Below are positions 23,039 to 34,429 of a DNA stretch of 64,000 nucleotides, one piece after another. The first letter of the stretch is position 1, and every line of letters begins with the position of its first letter. The DNA lies in contig CALZFC010000298.1 of assembly GCA_945643635.1 (NCBI GenBank), positions 1 through 64,000 of the forward strand, written 5' to 3'. This stretch comes from Allodiplogaster sudhausi (Eukaryota > Nematoda > Chromadorea > Rhabditida > Diplogasteridae). The notes beneath the pieces are model-generated. The model saw only the letters and a list, made by a program, of their open reading frames with translations, did not search any database and was not told where the DNA came from. The translations under genes and the position numbers were made by a program.

Positions 23039-23250
23039 ACGTAATGTGTTATCTACAGCTGTGTCAAAAATATACTATTTCTGTAGATATGAAAATAAAA
23101 CTTGATCCTTGGCTAGACATGGCCAAAACGTCTTCGCTCCTACCGCCACAAATGCTCGACATCGGTTTTTGCTGATATGTCAAGAATATATTATTTCGGC
23201 AGATTTGAAAATAAAACTTGTTCCATGACTCGACATATATAAAAAGTTTT

Positions 23251-23323
23251 CGCTCCTGGGTGGGTTCGAACCACCGACCTTTCGGTTAACAGCCGAACGC
23301 GCTGCCGATTGCGCCACAAGAGC
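23251..23323 (-). tRNA. tRNA-Asn(GTT) copy 82
   Basis: Consensus; T5. Confidence 0.95.
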
Positions 23324-23534
23324 ACGTAATGTGTTATCTACAGCTATGTCAAAAATATACTATTTCTGTAGATATGAAAATAAAACTTGATCCTTGGCTA
23401 GACATGGCCAAAACGTCTTCGCTCCTACCGCCACAAATGCTCGACATCGGTTTTTGCTGATATGTCAAGAATATATTATTTCGGCAGATTTGAAAATAAA
23501 ACTTGTTCCATGACTCGACATGGACAAAAGTTTT

Positions 23535-23607
23535 CGCTCCTGGGTGGGTTCGAACCACCGACCTTTCGGTTAACAGCCGAACGCGCTGCCGATTGCGCCA
23601 CAAGAGC
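23535..23607 (-). tRNA. tRNA-Asn(GTT) copy 83
   Basis: Consensus; T4. Confidence 0.95.
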
Positions 23608-23819
23608 ACGTAATGTGTTATCTACAGCTATGTCAAAAATATACTATTTCTGTAGATATGAAAATAAAACTTGATCCTTGGCTAGACATGGCCAAAACGT
23701 CTTCGCTCCTACCGCCACAAATGCTCGACATCGGTTTTTGCTGATATGTCAAGAATATATTATTTCGGCAGATTTGAAAATAAAACTTGTTCCATGACTC
23801 GACATATATAAAAAGTTTT

Positions 23820-23892
23820 CGCTCCTGGGTGGGTTCGAACCACCGACCTTTCGGTTAACAGCCGAACGCGCTGCCGATTGCGCCACAAGAGC
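23820..23892 (-). tRNA. tRNA-Asn(GTT) copy 84
   Basis: Consensus; T5. Confidence 0.95.
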
Positions 23893-24104
23893 ACGTAATG
23901 TGTTATCTACAGCTATGTCAAAAATATACTATTTCTGTAGATATGAAAATAAAACTTGATCCTTGGCTAGACATGGCCAAAACGTCTTCGCTCCTACCGC
24001 CACAAATGCTCGACATCGGTTTTTGCTGATATGTCAAGAATATATTATTTCGGCAGATTTGAAAATAAAACTTGTTCCATGACTCGACATATATAAAATG
24101 TTTT

Positions 24105-24177
24105 CGCTCCTGGGTGGGTTCGAACCACCGACCTTTCGGTTAACAGCCGAACGCGCTGCCGATTGCGCCACAAGAGC
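24105..24177 (-). tRNA. tRNA-Asn(GTT) copy 85
   Basis: Consensus; T4. Confidence 0.95.
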
Positions 24178-24389
24178 ACGTAATGTGTTATCTACAGCTA
24201 TGTCAAAAATATACTATTTCTGTAGATATGAAAATAAAACTTGATCCTTGGCTAGACATGGCCAAAACGTCTTCGCTCCTACCGCCACAAATGCTCGACA
24301 TCGGTTTTTGCTGATATGTCAAGAATATATTATTTCGGCAGATTTGAAAACAAAACTTGTTCCATGACTCTACATGGACAAAAAGTTTT

Positions 24390-24462
24390 CGCTCCTGGGT
24401 GGGTTCGAACCACCGACCTTTCGGTTAACAGCCGAACGCGCTGCCGATTGCGCCACAAGAGC
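24390..24462 (-). tRNA. tRNA-Asn(GTT) copy 86
   Basis: Consensus; T5. Confidence 0.95.
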
Positions 24463-24674
24463 ACGTAATGTGTTATCTACAGCTATGTCAAAAATATACT
24501 ATTTCTGTAGATATGAAAATAAAACTTGATCCTTGGCTAGACATGGCCAAAACGTCTTCGCTCCTACCGCCACAAATGCTCGACATCGGTTTTTGCTGAT
24601 ATGTCAAGAATATATTATTTCGGCAGATTTGAAAATAAAACTTGTTCCATGACTCGACATATATAAAAAGTTTT

Positions 24675-24747
24675 CGCTCCTGGGTGGGTTCGAACCACCG
24701 ACCTTTCGGTTAACAGCCGAACGCGCTGCCGATTGCGCCACAAGAGC
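24675..24747 (-). tRNA. tRNA-Asn(GTT) copy 87
   Basis: Consensus; T5. Confidence 0.95.
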
Positions 24748-24959
24748 ACGTAATGTGTTATCTACAGCTATGTCAAAAATATACTATTTCTGTAGATATG
24801 AAAATAAAACTTGATCCTTGGCTAGACATGGCCAAAACGTCTTCGCTCCTACCGCCACAAATGCTCGACATCGGTTTTTGCTGATATGTCAAGAATATAT
24901 TATTTCGGCAGATTTGAAAACAAAACTTGTTCCATGACTCGACATATATAAAATGTTTT

Positions 24960-25032
24960 CGCTCCTGGGTGGGTTCGAACCACCGACCTTTCGGTTAACA
25001 GCCGAACGCGCTGCCGATTGCGCCACAAGAGC
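24960..25032 (-). tRNA. tRNA-Asn(GTT) copy 88
   Basis: Consensus; T4. Confidence 0.95.
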
Positions 25033-25244
25033 ACGTAATGTGTTATCTACAGCTATGTCAAAAATATACTATTTCTGTAGATATGAAAATAAAACTTGAT
25101 CCTTGGCTAGACATGGCCAAAACGTCTTCGCTCCTACCGCCACAAATGCTCGACATCGGTTTTTGCTGATATGTCAAGAATATATTATTTCGGCAGATTT
25201 GAAAATAAAACTTGTTCCATGACTCTACATGGACAAAAAGTTTT

Positions 25245-25317
25245 CGCTCCTGGGTGGGTTCGAACCACCGACCTTTCGGTTAACAGCCGAACGCGCTGCC
25301 GATTGCGCCACAAGAGC
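25245..25317 (-). tRNA. tRNA-Asn(GTT) copy 89
   Basis: Consensus; T5. Confidence 0.95.
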
Positions 25318-25529
25318 ACGTAATGTGTTATCTACAGCTATGTCAAAAATATACTATTTCTGTAGATATGAAAATAAAACTTGATCCTTGGCTAGACATG
25401 GCCAAAACGTCTTCGCTCCTACCGCCACAAATGCTCGACATCGGTTTTTGCTGATATGTCAAGAATATATTATTTCGGCAGATTTGAAAATAAAACTTGT
25501 TCCATGACTCGACATATATAAAAAGTTTT

Positions 25530-25602
25530 CGCTCCTGGGTGGGTTCGAACCACCGACCTTTCGGTTAACAGCCGAACGCGCTGCCGATTGCGCCACAAGA
25601 GC
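25530..25602 (-). tRNA. tRNA-Asn(GTT) copy 90
   Basis: Consensus; T5. Confidence 0.95.
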
Positions 25603-25813
25603 ACGTAATGTGTTATCTACAGCTATGTCAAAAATATACTATTTCTGTAGATATGAAAATAAAACTTGATCCTTGGCTAGACATGGCCAAAACGTCTTCG
25701 CTCCTACCGCCACAAATGCTCGACATCGGTTTTTGCTGATATGTCAAGAATATATTATTTCGGCAGATTTGAAAACAAAACTTGTCCTTGACTCGACATA
25801 TATAAAATGTTTT

Positions 25814-25886
25814 CGCTCCTGGGTGGGTTCGAACCACCGACCTTTCGGTTAACAGCCGAACGCGCTGCCGATTGCGCCACAAGAGC
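25814..25886 (-). tRNA. tRNA-Asn(GTT) copy 91
   Basis: Consensus; T4. Confidence 0.95.
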
Positions 25887-26098
25887 ACGTAATGTGTTAT
25901 CTACAGCTATGTCAAAAATATACTATTTCTGTAGATATGAAAATAAAACTTGATCCTTGGCTAGACATGGCCAAAACGTCTTCGCTCCTACCGCCACAAA
26001 TGCTCGACATCGGTTTTTGCTGATATGTCAAGAATATATTATTTCGGCAGATTTGAAAATAAAACTTGTTCCATGACTCTACATGGACAAAAAGTTTT

Positions 26099-26171
26099 CG
26101 CTCCTGGGTGGGTTCGAACCACCGACCTTTCGGTTAACAGCCGAACGCGCTGCCGATTGCGCCACAAGAGC
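26099..26171 (-). tRNA. tRNA-Asn(GTT) copy 92
   Basis: Consensus; T5. Confidence 0.95.
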
Positions 26172-26381
26172 ACGTAATGTGTTATCTACAGCTATGTCAA
26201 AAATATACTATTTCTGTAGATATGAAAATAAAACTTGATCCTTGGCTAGACATGGCCAAAACGTCTTCGCTCCTACCGCCACAAATGCTCGACATCGGTT
26301 TTTGCTGATATGTCAAGAATATATTATTTCGGCAGATTTGAAAACAAAACTTGTTCCATGACTCGACATATATAAAATTTT

Positions 26382-26454
26382 CGCTCCTGGGTGGGTTCGA
26401 ACCACCGACCTTTCGGTTAACAGCCGAACGCGCTGCCGATTGCGCCACAAGAGC
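26382..26454 (-). tRNA. tRNA-Asn(GTT) copy 93
   Basis: Consensus; T4. Confidence 0.95.
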
Positions 26455-26666
26455 ACGTAATGTGTTATCTACAGCTATGTCAAAAATATACTATTTCTGT
26501 AGATATGAAAATAAAACTTGATCCTTGGCTAGACATGGCCAAAACGTCTTCGCTCCTACCGCCACAAATGCTCGACATCGGTTTTTGCTGATATGTCAAG
26601 AATATATTATTTCGGCAGATTTGAAAATAAAACTTGTTCCATGACTCGACATATATAAAAAGTTTT

Positions 26667-26739
26667 CGCTCCTGGGTGGGTTCGAACCACCGACCTTTCG
26701 GTTAACAGCCGAACGCGCTGCCGATTGCGCCACAAGAGC
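26667..26739 (-). tRNA. tRNA-Asn(GTT) copy 94
   Basis: Consensus; T5. Confidence 0.95.
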
Positions 26740-26951
26740 ACGTAATGTGTTATCTACAGCTATGTCAAAAATATACTATTTCTGTAGATATGAAAATAAA
26801 ACTTGATCCTTGGCTAGACATGGCCAAAACGTCTTCCCTCCTACCGCCACAAATGCTCGACATCGGTTTTTGCTGATATGTCAAGAATATATTATTTCGG
26901 CAGATTTGAAAACAAAACTTGATCCTTGACTCGACATATATAAAATGAATT

Positions 26952-27024
26952 CGCTCCTGGGTGGGTTCGAACCACCGACCTTTCGGTTAACAGCCGAACG
27001 CGCTGCCGATTGCGCCACAAGAGC
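26952..27024 (-). tRNA. tRNA-Asn(GTT) copy 95
   Basis: Consensus; T4. Confidence 0.95.
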
Positions 27025-27236
27025 ACGTAATGTGTTATCTACAGCTATGTCAAAAATATACTATTTCTGTAGATATGAAAATAAAACTTGATCCTTGGCT
27101 AGACATGGCCAAAACGTCTTCGCTCCTACCGCCACAAATGCTCGACATCGGTTTTTGCTGATATGTCAAGAATATATTATTTCGGCAGATTTGAAAATAA
27201 AACTTGTTCCATGACTCTACATGGACAAAAAGTTTT

Positions 27237-27309
27237 CGCTCCTGGGTGGGTTCGAACCACCGACCTTTCGGTTAACAGCCGAACGCGCTGCCGATTGCGC
27301 CACAAGAGC
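27237..27309 (-). tRNA. tRNA-Asn(GTT) copy 96
   Basis: Consensus; T5. Confidence 0.95.
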
Positions 27310-27521
27310 ACGTAATGTGTTATCTACAGCTGTGTCAAAAATATACTATTTCTGTAGATATGAAAATAAAACTTGATCCTTGGCTAGACATGGCCAAAAC
27401 GTCTTCGCTCCTACCGCCACAAATGCTCGACATCGGTTTTTGCTGATATGTCAAGAATATATTATTTCGGCAGATTTGAAAACAAAACTTGTTCCATGAC
27501 TCGACATATATAAAATGAATT

Positions 27522-27594
27522 CGCTCCTGGGTGGGTTCGAACCACCGACCTTTCGGTTAACAGCCGAACGCGCTGCCGATTGCGCCACAAGAGC
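27522..27594 (-). tRNA. tRNA-Asn(GTT) copy 97
   Basis: Consensus; T4. Confidence 0.95.
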
Positions 27595-27806
27595 ACGTAA
27601 TGTGTTATCTACAGCTATGTCAAAAATATACTATTTCTGTAGATATGAAAATAAAACTTGATCCTTGGCTAGACATGGCCAAAACGTCTTCGCTCCTACC
27701 GCCACAAATGCTCGACATCGGTTTTTGCTGATATGTCAAGAATATATTATTTCGGCAGATTTGAAAATAAAACTTGTTCCATGACTCTACATGGACAAAA
27801 AGTTTT

Positions 27807-27879
27807 CGCTCCTGGGTGGGTTCGAACCACCGACCTTTCGGTTAACAGCCGAACGCGCTGCCGATTGCGCCACAAGAGC
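27807..27879 (-). tRNA. tRNA-Asn(GTT) copy 98
   Basis: Consensus; T5. Confidence 0.95.
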
Positions 27880-28091
27880 ACGTAATGTGTTATCTACAGC
27901 TATGTCAAAAATATACTATTTCTGTAGATATGAAAATAAAACTTGATCCTTGGCTAGACATGGCCAAAACGTCTTCGCTCCTACCGCCACAAATGCTCGA
28001 CATCGGTTTTTGCTGATATGTCAAGAATATATTATTTCGGCAGATTTGAAAATAAAACTTGTTCCATGACTCGACATATATAAAAAGTTTT

Positions 28092-28164
28092 CGCTCCTGG
28101 GTGGGTTCGAACCACCGACCTTTCGGTTAACAGCCGAACGCGCTGCCGATTGCGCCACAAGAGC
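28092..28164 (-). tRNA. tRNA-Asn(GTT) copy 99
   Basis: Consensus; T5. Confidence 0.95.
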
Positions 28165-28376
28165 ACGTAATGTGTTATCTACAGCTGTGTCAAAAATATA
28201 CTATTTCTGTAGATATGAAAATAAAACTTGATCCTTGGCTAGACATGGCCAAAACGTCTTCGCTCCTACCGCCACAAATGCTCGACATCGGTTTTTGCTG
28301 ATATGTCAAGAATATATTATTTCGGCAGATTTGAAAACAAAACTTGTTCCATGACTCGACATATATAAAATGTTTT

Positions 28377-28449
28377 CGCTCCTGGGTGGGTTCGAACCAC
28401 CGACCTTTCGGTTAACAGCCGAACGCGCTGCCGATTGCGCCACAAGAGC
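28377..28449 (-). tRNA. tRNA-Asn(GTT) copy 100
   Basis: Consensus; T4. Confidence 0.95.
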
Positions 28450-28660
28450 ACGTAATGTGTTATCTACAGCTATGTCAAAAATATACTATTTCTGTAGATA
28501 TGAAAATAAAACTTGATCCTTGGCTAGACATGGCCAAAACGTCTTCGCTCCTACCGCCACAAATGCTCGACATCGGTTTTTGCTGATATGTCAAGAATAT
28601 ATTATTTCGGCAGATTTGAAAATAAAACTTGTTCCATGACTCGACATGGACAAAAGTTTT

Positions 28661-28733
28661 CGCTCCTGGGTGGGTTCGAACCACCGACCTTTCGGTTAAC
28701 AGCCGAACGCGCTGCCGATTGCGCCACAAGAGC
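28661..28733 (-). tRNA. tRNA-Asn(GTT) copy 101
   Basis: Consensus; T4. Trailer identical to copy 83. Confidence 0.95.
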
Positions 28734-28829
28734 ACGTAATGTGTTATCTACAGCTATGTCAAAAATATACTATTTCTGTAGATATGAAAATAAAACTTGA
28801 TCCTTGGCTAGACATGGCCAAAACGTCTT

Positions 28830-28852
28830 CGCTCCTACCGCCACAAATGCTC
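28830..28852 (-). pseudogene. Internally deleted tRNA-Asn remnant (representative of one per unit)
   Basis: The minus strand reads GAGCATTTGTGGCG, then GTAGGAGCG. The first part matches the 5' acceptor and start of the D stem of the full tRNA (TTGTGGCG), and the second matches its 3' acceptor and discriminator (AGGAGCG). About 50 nt from D loop to T stem are missing, including the anticodon and the B box, so it cannot encode a tRNA. A remnant of this kind sits between successive full genes throughout the array. The main variants, on the plus strand, are CTTCGCTCC, CTTCCCTCC and CTTCCTCC at its left edge. Confidence 0.85.
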
Positions 28853-28935
28853 GACATCGGTTTTTGCTGATATGTCAAGAATATATTATTTCGGCAGATT
28901 TGAAAATAAAACTTGTTCCATGACTCGACATATAT

Positions 28936-28940
28936 AAAAA
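28936..28940 (-). terminator. Pol III T5 terminator of copy 102 (representative)
   Basis: Reading the minus strand, G73 is followed by AAAAC and then five T residues, a normal RNA polymerase III stop. Array copies differ here: T5, T4, rarely T6, or no close T run. Confidence 0.8.
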
Positions 28941-28945
28941 GTTTT

Positions 28946-29018
28946 CGCTCCTGGGTGGGTTCGAACCACCGACCTTTCGGTTAACAGCCGAACGCGCTGC
29001 CGATTGCGCCACAAGAGC
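28946..29018 (-). tRNA. tRNA-Asn(GTT) copy 102 (reference copy)
   Basis: Carries asparagine to AAC and AAU codons during cytosolic translation. Visible: 7-bp acceptor with one T-G pair, anticodon loop CTGTTAA with T33 and GTT at 34-36, TTCGAAC T loop, G73. The A box TGGCGCAATCGG and the B box GGTTCGAACCC are both intact. No intron. T5 stop. Start set by the acceptor pairing. Confidence 0.98.
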
Positions 29019-29045
29019 ACGTAATGTGTTATCTACAGCTATGTC

Positions 29046-29054
29046 AAAAATATA
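29046..29054 (-). promoter_or_regulatory. TATA-like element upstream of tRNA copy 102 (representative)
   Basis: On the minus strand the sequence TATATTTTT lies about 28-36 nt before the tRNA 5' end, followed by GACATA and an AT-rich leader ending ATTACGT. The same block precedes nearly every copy. Several insects use upstream TATA-like sequences with the internal A and B boxes for RNA polymerase III transcription of tRNA genes; use here is inferred. In the first 4 kb the A run is often one base shorter. Confidence 0.55.
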
Positions 29055-29230
29055 CTATTTCTGTAGATATGAAAATAAAACTTGATCCTTGGCTAGACAT
29101 GGCCAAAACGTCTTCCCTCCTACCGCCACAAATGCTCGACATCGGTTTTTGCTGATATGTCAAGAATATATTATTTCGGCAGATTTGAAAACAAAACTTG
29201 ATCCTTGACTCGACATATATAAAATGAATA

Positions 29231-29303
29231 CGCTCCTGGGTGGGTTCGAACCACCGACCTTTCGGTTAACAGCCGAACGCGCTGCCGATTGCGCCACAAG
29301 AGC
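29231..29303 (-). tRNA. tRNA-Asn(GTT) copy 103
   Basis: Consensus; T4. Confidence 0.95.
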
Positions 29304-29515
29304 ACGTAATGTGTTATCTACAGCTATGTCAAAAATATACTATTTCTGTAGATATGAAAATAAAACTTGATCCTTGGCTAGACATGGCCAAAACGTCTTC
29401 GCTCCTACCGCCACAAATGCTCGACATCGGTTTTTGCTGATATGTCAAGAATATATTATTTCGGCAGATTTGAAAATAAAACTTGTTCCATGACTCTACA
29501 TGGACAAAAAGTTTT

Positions 29516-29588
29516 CGCTCCTGGGTGGGTTCGAACCACCGACCTTTCGGTTAACAGCCGAACGCGCTGCCGATTGCGCCACAAGAGC
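29516..29588 (-). tRNA. tRNA-Asn(GTT) copy 104
   Basis: Consensus; T5. Confidence 0.95.
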
Positions 29589-29799
29589 ACGTAATGTGTT
29601 ATCTACAGCTGTGTCAAAAATATACTATTTCTGTAGATATGAAAATAAAACTTGATCCTTGGCTAGACATGGCCAAAACGTCTTCGCTCCTACCGCCACA
29701 AATGCTCGACATCGGTTTTTGCTGATATGTCAAGAATATATTATTTCGGCAGATTTGAAAATAAAACTTGTTCCATGACTCGACATATATAAAAGTTTT

Positions 29800-29872
29800 C
29801 GCTCCTGGGTGGGTTCGAACCACCGACCTTTCGGTTAACAGCCGAACGCGCTGCCGATTGCGCCACAAGAGC
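29800..29872 (-). tRNA. tRNA-Asn(GTT) copy 105
   Basis: Consensus; T4. Unit matches that of copy 110, five units away. Confidence 0.95.
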
Positions 29873-30084
29873 ACGTAATGTGTTATCTACAGCTATGTCA
29901 AAAATATACTATTTCTGTAGATATGAAAATAAAACTTGATCCTTGGCTAGACATGGCCAAAACGTCTTCGCTCCTACCGCCACAAATGCTCGACATCGGT
30001 TTTTGCTGATATGTCAAGAATATATTATTTCGGCAGATTTGAAAATAAAACTTGTTCCATGACTCGACATATATAAAAAGTTTT

Positions 30085-30157
30085 CGCTCCTGGGTGGGTT
30101 CGAACCACCGACCTTTCGGTTAACAGCCGAACGCGCTGCCGATTGCGCCACAAGAGC
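30085..30157 (-). tRNA. tRNA-Asn(GTT) copy 106
   Basis: Consensus; T5. Confidence 0.95.
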
Positions 30158-30369
30158 ACGTAATGTGTTATCTACAGCTATGTCAAAAATATACTATTTC
30201 TGTAGATATGAAAATAAAACTTGATCCTTGGCTAGACATGGCCAAAACGTCTTCGCTCCTACCGCCACAAATGCTCGACATCGGTTTTTGCTGATATGTC
30301 AAGAATATATTATTTCGGCAGATTTGAAAATAAAACTTGTTCCATGACTCGACATGGACAAAAAGTTTT

Positions 30370-30442
30370 CGCTCCTGGGTGGGTTCGAACCACCGACCTT
30401 TCGGTTAACAGCCGAACGCGCTGCCGATTGCGCCACAAGAGC
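30370..30442 (-). tRNA. tRNA-Asn(GTT) copy 107
   Basis: Consensus; T5. Confidence 0.95.
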
Positions 30443-30654
30443 ACGTAATGTGTTATCTACAGCTATGTCAAAAATATACTATTTCTGTAGATATGAAAAT
30501 AAAACTTGATCCTTGGCTAGACATGGCCAAAACGTCTTCGCTCCTACCGCCACAAATGCTCGACATCGGTTTTTGCTGATATGTCAAGAATATATTATTT
30601 CGGCAGATTTGAAAACAAAACTTGTTCCATGACTCGACATATATAAAATGTTTT

Positions 30655-30727
30655 CGCTCCTGGGTGGGTTCGAACCACCGACCTTTCGGTTAACAGCCGA
30701 ACGCGCTGCCGATTGCGCCACAAGAGC
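30655..30727 (-). tRNA. tRNA-Asn(GTT) copy 108
   Basis: Consensus; T4. Confidence 0.95.
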
Positions 30728-30939
30728 ACGTAATGTGTTATCTACAGCTATGTCAAAAATATACTATTTCTGTAGATATGAAAATAAAACTTGATCCTTG
30801 GCTAGACATGGCCAAAACGTCTTCGCTCCTACCGCCACAAATGCTCGACATCGGTTTTTGCTGATATGTCAAGAATATATTATTTCGGCAGATTTGAAAA
30901 TAAAACTTGTTCCATGACTCTACATGGACAAAAAGTTTT

Positions 30940-31012
30940 CGCTCCTGGGTGGGTTCGAACCACCGACCTTTCGGTTAACAGCCGAACGCGCTGCCGATTG
31001 CGCCACAAGAGC
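30940..31012 (-). tRNA. tRNA-Asn(GTT) copy 109
   Basis: Consensus; T5. Confidence 0.95.
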
Positions 31013-31223
31013 ACGTAATGTGTTATCTACAGCTGTGTCAAAAATATACTATTTCTGTAGATATGAAAATAAAACTTGATCCTTGGCTAGACATGGCCAA
31101 AACGTCTTCGCTCCTACCGCCACAAATGCTCGACATCGGTTTTTGCTGATATGTCAAGAATATATTATTTCGGCAGATTTGAAAATAAAACTTGTTCCAT
31201 GACTCGACATATATAAAAGTTTT

Positions 31224-31296
31224 CGCTCCTGGGTGGGTTCGAACCACCGACCTTTCGGTTAACAGCCGAACGCGCTGCCGATTGCGCCACAAGAGC
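31224..31296 (-). tRNA. tRNA-Asn(GTT) copy 110
   Basis: Consensus; T4. Confidence 0.95.
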
Positions 31297-31508
31297 ACGT
31301 AATGTGTTATCTACAGCTATGTCAAAAATATACTATTTCTGTAGATATGAAAATAAAACTTGATCCTTGGCTAGACATGGCCAAAACGTCTTCGCTCCTA
31401 CCGCCACAAATGCTCGACATCGGTTTTTGCTGATATGTCAAGAATATATTATTTCGGCAGATTTGAAAATAAAACTTGTTCCATGACTCTACATGGACAA
31501 AAAGTTTT

Positions 31509-31581
31509 CGCTCCTGGGTGGGTTCGAACCACCGACCTTTCGGTTAACAGCCGAACGCGCTGCCGATTGCGCCACAAGAGC
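31509..31581 (-). tRNA. tRNA-Asn(GTT) copy 111
   Basis: Consensus; T5. Confidence 0.95.
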
Positions 31582-31792
31582 ACGTAATGTGTTATCTACA
31601 GCTATGTCAAAAATATACTATTTCTGTAGATATGAAAATAAAACTTGATCCTTGGCTAGACATGGCCAAAACGTCTTCCTCCTACCGCCACAAATGCTCG
31701 ACATCGGTTTTTGCTGATATGTCAAGAATATATTATTTCGGCAGATTTGAAAACAAAACTTGTTCCATGACTCGACATGGATAAAAAGTTTT

Positions 31793-31865
31793 CGCTCCTG
31801 GGTGGGTTCGAACCACCGACCTTTCGGTTAACAGCCGAACGCGCTGCCGATTGCGCCACAAGAGC
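31793..31865 (-). tRNA. tRNA-Asn(GTT) copy 112
   Basis: Consensus; T5. Confidence 0.95.
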
Positions 31866-32077
31866 ACGTAATGTGTTATCTACAGCTATGTCAAAAATAT
31901 ACTATTTCTGTAGATATGAAAATAAAACTTGATCCTTGGCTAGACATGGCCAAAACGTCTTCGCTCCTACCGCCACAAATGCTCGACATCGGTTTTTGCT
32001 GATATGTCAAGAATATATTATTTCGGCAGATTTGAAAATAAAACTTGTTCCATGACTCGACATGGACAAAAAGTTTT

Positions 32078-32150
32078 CGCTCCTGGGTGGGTTCGAACCA
32101 CCGACCTTTCGGTTAACAGCCGAACGCGCTGCCGATTGCGCCACAAGAGC
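32078..32150 (-). tRNA. tRNA-Asn(GTT) copy 113
   Basis: Consensus; T5. Confidence 0.95.
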
Positions 32151-32362
32151 ACGTAATGTGTTATCTACAGCTATGTCAAAAATATACTATTTCTGTAGAT
32201 ATGAAAATAAAACTTGATCCTTGGCTAGACATGGCCAAAACGTCTTCGCTCCTACCGCCACAAATGCTCGACATCGGTTTTTGCTGATATGTCAAGAATA
32301 TATTATTTCGGCAGATTTGAAAATAAAACTTGTTCCATGACTCGACATATACAAAAAGTTTT

Positions 32363-32435
32363 CGCTCCTGGGTGGGTTCGAACCACCGACCTTTCGGTTA
32401 ACAGCCGAACGCGCTGCCGATTGCGCCACAAGAGC
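32363..32435 (-). tRNA. tRNA-Asn(GTT) copy 114
   Basis: Consensus; T5. Confidence 0.95.
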
Positions 32436-32647
32436 ACGTAATGTGTTATCTACAGCTATGTCAAAAATATACTATTTCTGTAGATATGAAAATAAAACTT
32501 GATCCTTGGCTAGACATGGCCAAAACGTCTTCGCTCCTACCGCCACAAATGCTCGACATCGGTTTTTGCTGATATGTCAAGAATATATTATTTCGGCAGA
32601 TTTGAAAATAAAACTTGTTCCATGACTCGACATATATAAAAAGTTTT

Positions 32648-32720
32648 CGCTCCTGGGTGGGTTCGAACCACCGACCTTTCGGTTAACAGCCGAACGCGCT
32701 GCCGATTGCGCCACAAGAGC
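32648..32720 (-). tRNA. tRNA-Asn(GTT) copy 115
   Basis: Consensus; T5. Confidence 0.95.
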
Positions 32721-32932
32721 ACGTAATGTGTTATCTACAGCTATGTCAAAAATATACTATTTCTGTAGATATGAAAATAAAACTTGATCCTTGGCTAGAC
32801 ATGGCCAAAACGTCTTCGCTCCTACCGCCACAAATGCTCGACATCGGTTTTTGCTGATATGTCAAGAATATATTATTTCGGCAGATTTGAAAATAAAACT
32901 TGTTCCATGACTCGACATATATAAAAAGTTTT

Positions 32933-33005
32933 CGCTCCTGGGTGGGTTCGAACCACCGACCTTTCGGTTAACAGCCGAACGCGCTGCCGATTGCGCCACA
33001 AGAGC
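32933..33005 (-). tRNA. tRNA-Asn(GTT) copy 116
   Basis: Consensus; T5. Confidence 0.95.
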
Positions 33006-33217
33006 ACGTAATGTGTTATCTACAGCTATGTCAAAAATATACTATTTCTGTAGATATGAAAATAAAACTTGATCCTTGGCTAGACATGGCCAAAACGTCT
33101 TCGCTCCTACCGCCACAAATGCTCGACATCGGTTTTTGCTGATATGTCAAGAATATATTATTTCGGCAGATTTGAAAATAAAACTTGTTCCATGACTCGA
33201 CATGGACAAAAAGTTTT

Positions 33218-33290
33218 CGCTCCTGGGTGGGTTCGAACCACCGACCTTTCGGTTAACAGCCGAACGCGCTGCCGATTGCGCCACAAGAGC
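33218..33290 (-). tRNA. tRNA-Asn(GTT) copy 117
   Basis: Consensus; T5. Confidence 0.95.
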
Positions 33291-33502
33291 ACGTAATGTG
33301 TTATCTACAGCTATGTCAAAAATATACTATTTCTGTAGATATGAAAATAAAACTTGATCCTTGGCTAGACATGGCCAAAACGTCTTCCCTCCTACCGCCA
33401 CAAATGCTCGACATCGGTTTTTGCTGATATGTCAAGAATATATTATTTCGGCAGATTTGAAAACAAAACTTGTTCCATGACTCGACATATATAAAAAGTT
33501 TT

Positions 33503-33575
33503 CGCTCCTGGGTGGGTTCGAACCACCGACCTTTCGGTTAACAGCCGAACGCGCTGCCGATTGCGCCACAAGAGC
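33503..33575 (-). tRNA. tRNA-Asn(GTT) copy 118
   Basis: Consensus; T5. Confidence 0.95.
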
Positions 33576-33787
33576 ACGTAATGTGTTATCTACAGCTATG
33601 TCAAAAATATACTATTTCTGTAGATATGAAAATAAAACTTGATCCTTGGCTAGACATGGCCAAAACGTCTTCGCTCCTACCGCCACAAATGCTCGACATC
33701 GGTTTTTGCTGATATGTCAAGAATATATTATTTCGGCAGATTTGAAAACAAAACTTGTTCCATGACTCGACATGGATAAAAAGTTTT

Positions 33788-33860
33788 CGCTCCTGGGTGG
33801 GTTCGAACCACCGACCTTTCGGTTAACAGCCGAACGCGCTGCCGATTGCGCCACAAGAGC
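33788..33860 (-). tRNA. tRNA-Asn(GTT) copy 119
   Basis: Consensus; T5. Confidence 0.95.
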
Positions 33861-34071
33861 ACGTAATGTGTTATCTACAGCTATGTCAAAAATATACTAT
33901 TTCTGTAGATATGAAAATAAAACTTGATCCTTGGCTAGACATGGCCAAAACGTCTTCGCTCCTACCGCCACAAATGCTCGACATCGGTTTTTGCTGATAT
34001 GTCAAGAATATATTATTTCGGCAGATTTGAAAACAAAACTTGTTCCATGACTCGACATATATAAAAGTTTT

Positions 34072-34144
34072 CGCTCCTGGGTGGGTTCGAACCACCGACC
34101 TTTCGGTTAACAGCCGAACGCGCTGCCGATTGCGCCACAAGAGC
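34072..34144 (-). tRNA. tRNA-Asn(GTT) copy 120
   Basis: Consensus; T4. Confidence 0.95.
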
Positions 34145-34356
34145 ACGTAATGTGTTATCTACAGCTATGTCAAAAATATACTATTTCTGTAGATATGAAA
34201 ATAAAACTTGATCCTTGGCTAGACATGGCCAAAACGTCTTCGCTCCTACCGCCACAAATGCTCGACATCGGTTTTTGCTGATATGTCAAGAATATATTAT
34301 TTCGGCAGATTTGAAAACAAAACTTGTTCCATGACTCTACATGGACAAAAAGTTTT

Positions 34357-34429
34357 CGCTCCTGGGTGGGTTCGAACCACCGACCTTTCGGTTAACAGCC
34401 GAACGCGCTGCCGATTGCGCCACAAGAGC
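34357..34429 (-). tRNA. tRNA-Asn(GTT) copy 121
   Basis: Consensus; T5. Confidence 0.95.

Larger units (their letters stand above)
28734..29018 (-). repeat. Representative 285-bp array unit (copy 102)
   Basis: A typical unit from the homogeneous core, given as a reference. It contains the gene at 28946-29018, its T5 terminator at 28936-28940, spacer 1 at about 28853-28935, the deleted tRNA remnant at 28830-28852 and spacer 2 at 28734-28829. The two spacers align with each other through shared blocks such as TTGACATA, CAAGTTTTATTTTC and AAATA.TATATT, which shows that the unit is a decayed dimer. Confidence 0.9.
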
